NCBI GenBank assembly: GCA_002367305.1
Contig: DFBG01000018.1
Span: 1-22,189, forward strand
Length of the DNA: 22,189 nt
DNA from: Actinobacteria bacterium UBA3086
Lineage (GTDB): Bacteria; Actinomycetota; Coriobacteriia; Anaerosomatales; UBA3086
Reading direction: 5' to 3'
Below the pieces are notes generated by a model. It did no database searches. It had not been told where the DNA came from and worked only from the letters and a program-made list of their open reading frames with translations. Shown piece by piece: positions 1 to 6,607 of the stretch; the stretch's first letter is position 1; every line of letters begins with the position of its first letter. The translations under genes were made by a program, and so were the position numbers.

Positions 1-825
1 ATCTCGCTCAAGAGCATCGTCGACGAGGATCCCTCGTTGGTGCTTCGGCGCGACGATGAGACCCATCAGACCGTACTCTCAGCACTGGGCGAGACGGCTA
101 TCGATGTCGTCATCTCCCGGCTGCACGATCGTTTTCACGTCGAAGCTGAGACCGAGGAGTTGCGCATCCCCTATCGCGAGACGATTCGCAAGAAGGCGGA
201 AGCACAGGGTCGCCACAAGAAGCAGACGGGTGGGTCGGGCCAGTTCGCGGACTGCAAGCTACGCTTGGAGCCCAACCCGGGCAAGGGCTATGAGTACGTC
301 GACGCAATCGTCGGCGGCCGCATTCCTCGGCAGTTCATTCCAGCGATCGACAAGGGCGTTCAGACCACGATGCTCGAGGGCGTACTGGCGGGCTACCCCA
401 TCGAAGACGTGAAGGTGACGGTGTTCGATGGGAGTTATCACGCGGTGGACTCCAACGAGATGGCGTTCAGGATGGCGGCTCGTATCGGTTTTCGAGCAGC
501 CGCGGCCGCGGCCAGCCCGGTGCTGCTCGAGCCCATCGCAACTCTTGAGATAACCGTGCCTGATGAGCACGCTGGCGCCGTTATGGGAGACATCTCATCG
601 ATCCGTGGACGCATCTCGGGCATGGACGCTCCAGAGGCAGGCATACAGGTGATCAAGGCGCAGGCTCCGTACGCAGAGGTCGTGCACTACTCACCTCACC
701 TGAGTGCGATAACGAGCGGAACGGGCACGTACACGATCTCCATCGACTCGTACGAACAGGTTCCCGCAGATATGGCCAAGAAGATCGTGGCCAAATATGA
801 GGCCGAGCGGGCAGAGGGTCACTAG
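1..825 (+). CDS. Elongation factor G-type translation GTPase, C-terminal part (5' end outside window)
   Basis: The frame is open from the first base, so the gene begins upstream and only about 274 C-terminal codons are visible. These correspond to the end of domain III, domain IV and domain V of EF-G. Domain IV contains the hallmark stretches GSGQFADCKL, IPRQFIPAIDKGVQ and GSYHAVDSNE; domain V starts near LLEPIATLEITVPDEHAG and contains GDISSIRGRISGMD. The GTPase domain is not in the window. EF-G family proteins drive ribosomal translocation or recycling. The wording of domain IV resembles the second, EF-G2/FusA2-like paralogue of actinobacteria more than canonical FusA, and no rpsG or tuf follows, so I call it EF-G-like. 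The gene ends in TAG at 823-825 and is followed by a strong hairpin. Confidence 0.93.
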   Translation: MSLKSIVDEDPSLVLRRDDETHQTVLSALGETAIDVVISRLHDRFHVEAETEELRIPYRETIRKKAEAQGRHKKQTGGSGQFADCKLRLEPNPGKGYEYVDAIVGGRIPRQFIPAIDKGVQTTMLEGVLAGYPIEDVKVTVFDGSYHAVDSNEMAFRMAARIGFRAAAAAASPVLLEPIATLEITVPDEHAGAVMGDISSIRGRISGMDAPEAGIQVIKAQAPYAEVVHYSPHLSAITSGTGTYTISIDSYEQVPADMAKKIVAKYEAERAEGH

Positions 826-847
826 ACACTCTGCATCAGATGAAATG

Positions 848-882
848 ACGAGGCCGGCCCCGCGATGCGGAGTCGGCCTCGT
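848..882. terminator. Hairpin terminator between the EF-G-like gene and tRNA-Arg
   Basis: ACGAGGCCG (848-856) pairs perfectly with CGGCCTCGT (874-882), and CCGC/GCGG (860-863/867-870) extends the structure inward. It lies 22 bases after the EF-G-like stop and 9 bases past the 3' end of the converging tRNA, so it can terminate both. Neither side has a long T tract; the minus-strand flank (CATTTCATCT) is the more T-rich. Confidence 0.7.
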
Positions 883-891
883 TGTATGTGA

Positions 892-967
892 TGGTGCCCC
901 CTACAGGATTCGAACCTGTGGCCTTCTGCTCCGGAGGCAGACACTCTATCCACTGAGCTAAGAGGGC
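892..967 (-). tRNA. tRNA-Arg, anticodon CCG
   Basis: The minus strand folds as a complete 76-nt cloverleaf with CCA encoded. The acceptor stem is GCCCTCT with AGGGGGC (one G-U pair). The anticodon stem TCTGC/GCAGA encloses the loop CTCCGGA, giving anticodon CCG and hence arginine (CGG codons). The T arm is ACAGG-TTCGAAT-CCTGT and the D arm contains AGCTCAGTGGATAGAGT. It is a single tRNA converging on the EF-G-like gene. A 16-nt perfect palindrome lies directly upstream at 975-990. Confidence 0.96.
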
Positions 968-1003
968 GGATGCGGCATCGCTAGCGATGCGCCCACGCAC
1001 TGT

Positions 1004-1031
1004 ATCATACCGCCTACCTGTCGTCATCGAA
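1004..1031 (-). promoter_or_regulatory. Candidate promoter of tRNA-Arg
   Basis: Read on the minus strand, TTCGAT (1026-1031) and TATGAT (1004-1009) are separated by 16 bases. The -10 matches the sigma-70 consensus at five of six positions and the -35 is weak. The start point would fall about 30 bases before the mature tRNA, leaving the palindrome at 975-990 in the 5' leader. Confidence 0.4.
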
Positions 1032-1084
1032 CGTTAGTAACGGTATGCTAAGCCAGATTTCATCACTCGCATACGGAGGCTGGA

Positions 1085-1996
1085 ATGACCCTCGGAAAGA
1101 GCTTGTTCATTGTGAATCCAGCGGCCCGCCACGGCGAAACGGGCAAGATGCTCCCCGTGGTCGAGCGTCTGGCCGACGGCATCATCGACTACACGATCGT
1201 TCTCTCCGACAAACCCTGTCACGCAAAGGAGATCGCGAGCGACGCATCGGGCTATGACTCCATCGTGGCGGTCGGAGGCGACGGGACAGTACACGAGGTG
1301 CTCAACGGAATCATGGAGCGCCCCGAGAACGACAGGCCCGCGCTGACCATCATTCCGACCGGTTCGGGAAACGACTATTGCCGGACACTGGGAATCTCTT
1401 TCGATCTACCCACGGCGATTCGCCAGATCGCCACCGGGACCACCCGGATGATGGATGTGGGGCTGGTCAACGGCATCTACTTCGCCAACTCGATCTCAAT
1501 CGGCCTCGATGCCCGCGTCACCGCCAAGGCGGTCGAGCTCAAGGTCACCACGGGTTGGTCGGGAATGATGCTCTATCTGCGCGCCGTCATCAATGTGCTG
1601 CTGCGCCAGTTCTACTCGCACAAGGTGAGGCTTCAGTTCAACGACGAGCTTTCGGTCGACTACGAGATGCTGCTTCTGGCAGCCACGAACGGCGCCACCT
1701 ATGGCGGAGGCTTCGTGGTAACCCCCGACGCGGTCAGCGACGATGGAGAGCTGGATTTGTGCATTCTCGATCGCGTATCGCTTCCCGGCGCGTTCATGCG
1801 ACTCCCCTTCCTCATGGTCGGCAAGCACACACACATGAAACCAATACATATGTCGCGCCACACGAGCGTGCGAATCGAGTCCGACAAACCCATCGCCGGA
1901 CAGATCGATGGCGAGGTCATGCTTGAAACCGCATATGACATCTCAATCCTGCCGAGAGCCCTGAAGACGATCGTTCCGGGGAGCGATGAGGCATGA
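1085..1996 (+). CDS. Diacylglycerol/lipid kinase family protein (YegS/DgkB-like)
   Basis: This 303-residue protein matches the usual 290-310 residues of the DAGK catalytic family, which phosphorylates diacylglycerol or related lipids with ATP at the inner face of the membrane. The nucleotide-binding loop is visible as VGGDGTVHEVLNGI (GGDGT at 64-68), followed by PTGSGND (91-97). The C-terminal DGE motif of the family is present near residue 280 (IDGEVMLETA). The ATG at 1085 is chosen because GGAGG lies at 1075-1079. The stop overlaps the start of plsY in an ATGA arrangement, so the two are translationally coupled. This fits a phospholipid synthesis and recycling operon. The exact lipid substrate cannot be read from sequence; sphinganine-kinase-like or undecaprenol-related activity is possible. 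Confidence 0.9.
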   Translation: MTLGKSLFIVNPAARHGETGKMLPVVERLADGIIDYTIVLSDKPCHAKEIASDASGYDSIVAVGGDGTVHEVLNGIMERPENDRPALTIIPTGSGNDYCRTLGISFDLPTAIRQIATGTTRMMDVGLVNGIYFANSISIGLDARVTAKAVELKVTTGWSGMMLYLRAVINVLLRQFYSHKVRLQFNDELSVDYEMLLLAATNGATYGGGFVVTPDAVSDDGELDLCILDRVSLPGAFMRLPFLMVGKHTHMKPIHMSRHTSVRIESDKPIAGQIDGEVMLETAYDISILPRALKTIVPGSDEA

Positions 1997-2721
1997 TTCC
2001 TATCATTCTGGACTTCACTGTCTCAGACGTACTCAATCTCACGACCACGTTCCTCGTTTCCTATCTCTTCGGCTCGATCCCGTTCGCCTACCTCATCGTG
2101 AAGATGGTGAACGGCGAGAACATCACCACGCATGGCAGCGGCAACGTCGGTGCCATGAATGTGAGACGCACCACCGACTCGTGGGGCTGGTTCACGGTCG
2201 CGATGGTGGCAGACGCGCTCAAAGGATTCATTCCGGTGATCGCCGCGTTCTTCTTGGCCGGATGGAACGTGGGGCCCTCAGACCTCATGGCACGGCTCAC
2301 GATCGAAGGCCTTTCCGAGTTCGACGTGACTCGCATCGCGATGCAGGCGGGCGTGTTCGGTGCGGTGATGGGTCACAACTACTCGCTCTTCATGGCCTTC
2401 TTCCGACAGCGATTTGCGCGCACCGGAAAGGGCCTGGCAACAGGAGCAGGCGCATTGCTGGCCTATGACTGGCGCTACTTCATCGCAGTCGTGGTCATTG
2501 GTCTCGCAACGATTGCGATCACTCGATACATGATGGCCGGTCAGGTAGCAGGAGCTGCAACTCTCCCCTCCGCGGCCCTCGTCCTAGGCTCCCCCGATTG
2601 GCCATTCGCTCTCGGAATGGGGCTACTGGTCTACGTGGCGCACCACAAGCGCTTCATCGGCATGCTGCGCGGTCGAGAACCCAAGTTCTATGTCAACGAC
2701 TCCATGGGGCCGCGCGGTTGA
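1993..2721 (+). CDS. plsY: Acyl-phosphate:glycerol-3-phosphate acyltransferase PlsY
   Basis: PlsY is an integral membrane enzyme that transfers the acyl group from acyl-phosphate to glycerol-3-phosphate, the first step of phospholipid synthesis in most bacteria. The 242-residue sequence is rich in hydrophobic helices and has the PlsY signatures in order: FGSIPFAYLIVK (26-37), GSGNVGAMNVRR (48-59), DALKGFIPV (74-82) and a GKGLAT block (family form GGKGVAT). The first Gly of the last block is replaced by Thr (TGKGLAT) and the family's usual GHIFPVF stretch reads GHNYSLF, so this is a divergent member. It overlaps the upstream lipid kinase by four bases, which supports a two-gene operon. No strong terminator follows in its own direction except possibly the hairpin at 2776-2799. 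Confidence 0.85.
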   Translation: MIPIILDFTVSDVLNLTTTFLVSYLFGSIPFAYLIVKMVNGENITTHGSGNVGAMNVRRTTDSWGWFTVAMVADALKGFIPVIAAFFLAGWNVGPSDLMARLTIEGLSEFDVTRIAMQAGVFGAVMGHNYSLFMAFFRQRFARTGKGLATGAGALLAYDWRYFIAVVVIGLATIAITRYMMAGQVAGAATLPSAALVLGSPDWPFALGMGLLVYVAHHKRFIGMLRGREPKFYVNDSMGPRG

Positions 2722-2775
2722 CGTATGCCCCTCGTTCTCTCCTATATGCGTAGTACCGTCTCAAGAGAAATGAAA

Positions 2776-2799
2776 AAGGCCGGGATATATCCCGGCCTT
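2776..2799 (-). terminator. Intrinsic terminator of the ferredoxin gene
   Basis: AAGGCCGGGA (2776-2785) and TCCCGGCCTT (2790-2799) form a perfect 10-bp stem around TATA. On the minus strand the hairpin is followed by TTTTCATTTC, a good termination tract, 26 bases beyond the ferredoxin stop. It may also stop read-through from plsY on the plus strand. Confidence 0.85.
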
Positions 2800-2825
2800 C
2801 TCTATGCTTCCACTGAAAGGGAAGC

Positions 2826-3002
2826 TTAGTCCATCGAAATGGCCTCGTTCGGGCACGAATCGACGCAGATGCCGCACTCTGTGCAGTCATCGGGACGAGC
2901 CAGAACGGCAACGTCACCGAGGTCGTATGCGCTGGTAGGGCACTCGTCGACACAGATGCCACAAGCAGTGCAAAGGTTCGAATCAACAACAGGCTTAGAC
3001 AT
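2826..3002 (-). CDS. Small 2[4Fe-4S] ferredoxin
   Basis: This 58-residue protein is a clostridial-type bicluster ferredoxin, a soluble low-potential electron carrier. Two CxxCxxCxxxCP motifs are plain: CTACGICVDECP and CTECGICVDSCP, which bind two [4Fe-4S] clusters. The start is the ATG at 3000-3002 because AAAGGA sits about nine bases upstream; a longer in-frame extension to 3098 carries no homologous residues and lacks a ribosome site. The length equals the usual 55-60 residues. It has its own terminator at 2776-2799. It lies 107 bases downstream of the BshC-like gene on the same strand, so it could share that transcript, but its strong ribosome site suggests independent high expression. 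Its partner enzyme cannot be assigned. Confidence 0.95.
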   Translation of the reverse strand: MSKPVVDSNLCTACGICVDECPTSAYDLGDVAVLARPDDCTECGICVDSCPNEAISMD

Positions 3003-3109
3003 GATGTGAATCCTTTCTTTGTGACGTCTCAGTTCTTGGAGACAGGGTGGCGACATGATATCACGCGAGAGCTGCGAATCCAGTGGGCCCCACGCCACAC
3101 GTCCTCAAT

Positions 3110-4681
3110 TCAGAGCACCTTGTCCTGCACTTCCACGGGGTCCCAAAGACAGAAGGGATACGTGCGGTCGGTCAGGATCTCCGTCGCATCGCGCTCAGAC
3201 ACCAGCCGATCGAGATCAGCCTTGAGCTGGGAGGCTATGGGCGCCAGCAACTCCCGCAGTTCCTGATTGACCGCTTTGATCCTGAGGCCCAACTCCTTCT
3301 TGTCGGCACCAGGCTCAGCGATCCTTGTGACCAGGGACTCCTTCTCGTTGGCCAACGAGAGCGCAGTCTCGCGCTCGACCAGCGAATCGCACTCGATTCC
3401 CTTGAGCACTTCATCAGGATTGTGCTCGAATCGATGCAGCTGCCGTTCCGCTTCAGTCACCTCGGCATCGCCTGTGATCGGTGCGCCGAGCGGCAGATAC
3501 ATGGTCATCGACGCAACGGTGAACACCGGGGGTTCTTGGCCGAAGTAGCGCGTGATCACGCCGTCGGCGATACGGTCGTAGCGGCCTCCGCCCACCCCGT
3601 GAATGAAGACGTCCGCCAGGAATAGCCGTGCGAAGAGCGTGAGAGCGATCGCCTTGGGCGCAATGATCCCGGGAAGTGCTGAAAGAACATCCCTCGCTTC
3701 TGCTGGTACTGGCGGGAGCACCGCGATCCTCTCCCCTTCAGCGGCGAGTTCAAGTCCGCTCTCAAGGGGAGTGACCGCCAACGTCCTACGAGATCCCTCG
3801 TCCACGTACCAGAAGGGAATTTCAGTGCTCGTACCGTACGAGCGGAGATCCGGGAACGGCTGCGCGGCCGATCTCGTCTTGTGGATGACTCGATACGCAC
3901 CGAGTTCGTCGTTGTACGCGCTGGCGAACCGATTCGCATTCTGCATGATGTCGATTGAATACTGGACGAAGGATTCAGTCCTACAGAGCACGGAGACCGG
4001 CAGTTCGAGGTAGTCGCTTCCCGCACTCGCCTCAAATCTCCGACGCGCGAACGTCACCAACTCAGAGAGATTCTCCGCATTCTGTGCAGCATCACGCAGC
4101 TGTCCGCAGAAATCCTCGAAATGCCTCGCAGGAGCGTTGGCAGGCAGCGAGGAGAGTGCGGCTGACCCCTTCTCGCACAGCTCATCGATCTCAGCAGATT
4201 CCGGAACTGGCGCGGTCACGTAGCAGCCACCTGCCTCCCCTATAGCGAGAGGATGGCTGAACGCGCTCACCACAGGTTCTATCGACGGAGCTCGTAGCGA
4301 TACATCTGTGAACGAGTCGGTGTCCACTACGAGATCTATAGCCACTGAGGATGTCTCGTCGGCGAATCTCTGAAGAAGGAAGTCCTTGACCCATACACCC
4401 GGGTGATAGAGCTGCGGTTGGTGCCCCGTGACGATCACTCTTTCGACCGCCGATGGAACCGCCTTCACTGGCACGCCCAGACGGAGGGAGAACTCACTCG
4501 CTGCCGTGATCGCCTCGATGCGCGCGTCCTCGCGTAGTGCAGAAATGGGGACGCCAGCTATCTCAAAATCCCACGACGAGGCGAGCGCGATGTTGCCATG
4601 GAGAACACTCTCCCATTCGGCATATGGCGGGCTCGTGAGCATCTCACCATGACCGAGCGGTACTGTCGGGCGCGTTCTCAT
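3110..4681 (-). CDS. BshC-like protein (putative cysteine-adding enzyme), function unproven
   Basis: This 523-residue protein has the layout of bacillithiol synthase BshC, which adds cysteine to glucosaminyl-malate. It has an N-terminal block IVTGHQPQLYHPGVWVKDF (83-101) resembling the TGQQ segment of BshC, a long mixed alpha/beta middle, a conserved-looking HGVGGGRYDR (361-370), and a charged heptad-rich coiled-coil region around 430-500 before the C-terminal block DRTYPFCLWDP. The resemblance is remote and the TGHQP/HGxGGxxYD wording differs from Bacillus BshC, so a different substrate is possible. The gene lies four bases after a BshB1-like deacetylase, which is the partner expected for BshC and the best contextual support. 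The ATG at 4681 has only a weak ribosome site, so translational coupling is likely; Met14 is an alternative start. Confidence 0.6.
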   Translation of the reverse strand: MRTRPTVPLGHGEMLTSPPYAEWESVLHGNIALASSWDFEIAGVPISALREDARIEAITAASEFSLRLGVPVKAVPSAVERVIVTGHQPQLYHPGVWVKDFLLQRFADETSSVAIDLVVDTDSFTDVSLRAPSIEPVVSAFSHPLAIGEAGGCYVTAPVPESAEIDELCEKGSAALSSLPANAPARHFEDFCGQLRDAAQNAENLSELVTFARRRFEASAGSDYLELPVSVLCRTESFVQYSIDIMQNANRFASAYNDELGAYRVIHKTRSAAQPFPDLRSYGTSTEIPFWYVDEGSRRTLAVTPLESGLELAAEGERIAVLPPVPAEARDVLSALPGIIAPKAIALTLFARLFLADVFIHGVGGGRYDRIADGVITRYFGQEPPVFTVASMTMYLPLGAPITGDAEVTEAERQLHRFEHNPDEVLKGIECDSLVERETALSLANEKESLVTRIAEPGADKKELGLRIKAVNQELRELLAPIASQLKADLDRLVSERDATEILTDRTYPFCLWDPVEVQDKVL

Positions 4682-4685
4682 CGGC

Positions 4686-5369
4686 CTACACCAGCATCTC
4701 AGGCGCAGTGATCCCTATCGGCTCGGCGCAGAAGAACGGCTCGCCTGCCTTCACTCCGATCATGCCGCCCCACATGTGGGCTGCGATTCGAATCGATTCG
4801 ATCACATCGGCATTACGCGGGTTCTCTCCGAACTGCGAGGCATAGGCACGGAGCGCATCGATCTTAGTATCCAGGTGATCGGAAACGTCCACGATGAGAT
4901 CCGGCTTCTTGACGAGCCGCATGTGCACGGCCATGTAGTGATAGACCTTGGTCGGATAGTGCGGCTCTCCGGTCATGTCGGTCTTAGTGAACTTGGAGTA
5001 GAACCGCGCGGCCATAGCGATCTGAGACGCAGCGATATGATCAGGATGTGCATCCTGAGGGTAGGGCACGTAGAGCACACGGGGACATAGATCACGGATC
5101 ACTTCCGCCAACGCAGTTCGAGCATCTACCGTGTCGAAGAGGTATCTGTTGGGAAGCGTGAGGGTGCGCCTATCCGTGACACCCAGCACGCGTGCGGCAG
5201 CCGTCGACTCGGAAGCCCGCGTCTCCGGCGTACCGTAGGGAGTGGGCTCCCCATTTGTGAGATCGACGATTGCGACATCGAGACCGCGGTCGATCATGCC
5301 GGCCACCGTCGCGCCCATGCCGATCTCAACATCATCGGGATGGGCACCGATGCAGAGTGCGTCAATCAT
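4686..5369 (-). CDS. PIG-L/LmbE-family N-acetylglucosamine-conjugate deacetylase (BshB1-like)
   Basis: Members of this family are zinc-dependent deacetylases of N-acetylglucosaminyl conjugates such as GlcNAc-malate (BshB), GlcNAc-inositol (MshB) or GlcNAc-PI. The zinc and catalytic motif AHPDD is at 9-13, and the second metal-binding motif HPDH is at 108-111. The stretches GAHPDDVEIGMGATVA, DLTNGEPTPYGTPETR and VYHYMAVH, with ALRAYASQF towards the C terminus, resemble the BshB1 subgroup more than MshB. The 227 residues match BshB1 (about 230). Its start overlaps the stop of the upstream glycosyltransferase by four bases, and the BshC-like gene follows after four bases. The substrate is inferred, not shown: deacetylation of a GlcNAc conjugate in a low-molecular-weight thiol or glycolipid pathway. 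Confidence 0.85.
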   Translation of the reverse strand: MIDALCIGAHPDDVEIGMGATVAGMIDRGLDVAIVDLTNGEPTPYGTPETRASESTAAARVLGVTDRRTLTLPNRYLFDTVDARTALAEVIRDLCPRVLYVPYPQDAHPDHIAASQIAMAARFYSKFTKTDMTGEPHYPTKVYHYMAVHMRLVKKPDLIVDVSDHLDTKIDALRAYASQFGENPRNADVIESIRIAAHMWGGMIGVKAGEPFFCAEPIGITAPEMLV

Positions 5370-6091
5370 GCTTCCAGCTCCCTCAGGGTCTCATTCCAGA
5401 CACGCAGGTAGTACGTCATTCGTCGCTCGGCATCATCCAGGTCGCTGCCGAACGTGCGGTCGTTGTCACAATAGATACGCTCCACAGGAATCTCTCTCAC
5501 CTTGAGACCCGCGTGATGCGCCCTGACCCAGAATTCGAGTGGCATCGCATATCCCGGCTCACGCAGAGTCATTCCCCTGAGGACCTCTGCCGAATAGGCC
5601 TTGAAGCCACAGAACGCGTCGGTGATTCCCCAGCCGGTGAGGTCGTTGACCATTGCCGTCACGCGCATGTTCACCCGCCGACGCTCCTCGGGGGCGACTC
5701 CGGTACTGAGGCTCCCGGGCAGATAGCGGCTGCCTGAAACGACATGCGAATCTCCACCGAGGGCATCGAGGAACTGAGGGATGTGCGCTGGCTCGTGTTG
5801 CCCGTCGCAGTCCATGGTCACCACGCGCTGCATACCGTTGGCCAGCGCCCAAGCGAAACCCTCGGCGAGTGCTCGACCGTATCCACAGTTCACGGGGTGC
5901 CTGAGAGTGACCACATCGTCGCGACCCTCAAGGATCCTCGCGGTACCGTCGGTGGACCCGTCATCGACGACCAGGATCTCACCATCGAAATGGCATCGCA
6001 CGGCATCAAGAACAGCCGAAACCATGGGAGCCTCGTTGTACACAGGCATCAAGACGGCGTCAGCCGCACGTGCCCCTCGAATCTCAGTCAT
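5366..6091 (-). CDS. Family 2 glycosyltransferase (polyprenyl-phosphate hexosyltransferase-like)
   Basis: This 241-residue protein is a GT-A fold glycosyltransferase of the DPM1-like type, which transfers a sugar from a nucleotide donor, often to a polyprenyl phosphate. The N-terminal strand and PVYNEAPMV, the nucleotide-binding VVDDGSTDGT (41-50) and the metal-binding MDCDGQHEP (D94, D96) are all present. ITDAFCGFKAYS is typical of the acceptor side. No membrane helices are visible, so it is a soluble or peripheral enzyme. It starts three bases after the OsmC-like gene and overlaps the deacetylase gene by four bases, so it is central to a translationally coupled unit. It is not a GT4 enzyme like BshA, which matters when judging whether the unit makes bacillithiol. 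Confidence 0.85.
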   Translation of the reverse strand: MTEIRGARAADAVLMPVYNEAPMVSAVLDAVRCHFDGEILVVDDGSTDGTARILEGRDDVVTLRHPVNCGYGRALAEGFAWALANGMQRVVTMDCDGQHEPAHIPQFLDALGGDSHVVSGSRYLPGSLSTGVAPEERRRVNMRVTAMVNDLTGWGITDAFCGFKAYSAEVLRGMTLREPGYAMPLEFWVRAHHAGLKVREIPVERIYCDNDRTFGSDLDDAERRMTYYLRVWNETLRELEA

Positions 6092-6094
6092 GGC

Positions 6095-6532
6095 TCACTC
6101 AGCCGGCGCGTCGGCCTCGACCACGCGGAATCGTGTAGCGACCTCGACCTCAGGTCCCATCATGCCTTTGACCGAGCAGTACTTCGTCTCGGAGAGCTCT
6201 ATAGCTCGCGCGACAGCCGCATCGGTGACCCCGAACCCGGTCACTACGTACTCGATCACGATATGCGTGTAGATCTTGGGATAGTCATCCGTGCGCTGCG
6301 TGGCCTCGACGTTGATGCTGAGATCACGGACATCCTGACGCTTCTTCTCAAGAACGGAGATGACATCCATGCCCGTACACCCGGCCATCGCATACAACAG
6401 GAGCTGAAGCGGACGCACGCCGCTCCCCTCACCTTTATAGTCGCTGGGAGCGTCCATCACGATGCCATGGCCAGCTTCATCCCAGCCCACGAACTGCCTG
6501 TTCCCGTTCCATCTGACCGTGACGTTATCCAT
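6095..6532 (-). CDS. OsmC/YhfA-family thiol-dependent peroxidase-like protein
   Basis: OsmC/Ohr proteins are small dimeric enzymes that reduce organic hydroperoxides using a pair of reactive cysteines. Both cysteines are visible: C52 in AMAGCTGMD and C119 in TKYCSVKG, with a helix between them and an Arg (R40) before the first, as the family requires. The start at 6532 (MDNVTVRW) is chosen because GAGGGA lies just upstream; the in-frame extension to 6568 encodes no family residues. The resulting 145 residues equal the family norm. It is the first gene of a four-gene unit with a glycosyltransferase, deacetylase and BshC-like protein. An enzyme that consumes thiol reductant next to putative thiol-biosynthesis genes is suggestive. 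The physiological substrate is unknown. Confidence 0.85.
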   Translation of the reverse strand: MDNVTVRWNGNRQFVGWDEAGHGIVMDAPSDYKGEGSGVRPLQLLLYAMAGCTGMDVISVLEKKRQDVRDLSINVEATQRTDDYPKIYTHIVIEYVVTGFGVTDAAVARAIELSETKYCSVKGMMGPEVEVATRFRVVEADAPAE

Positions 6533-6607
6533 GCGTTCCCTCATCTCCAGGTGGCGAGCATGCCTCACTGCCTACTACGGTTCGTATGAGACACACTCGA
6601 TGCAATA

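Noticed and set aside
2826..3098. A 90-residue version of the ferredoxin
   Set aside because: The extra 32 N-terminal residues have no ferredoxin character, and the AAAGGA ribosome site points to the ATG at 3000-3002.
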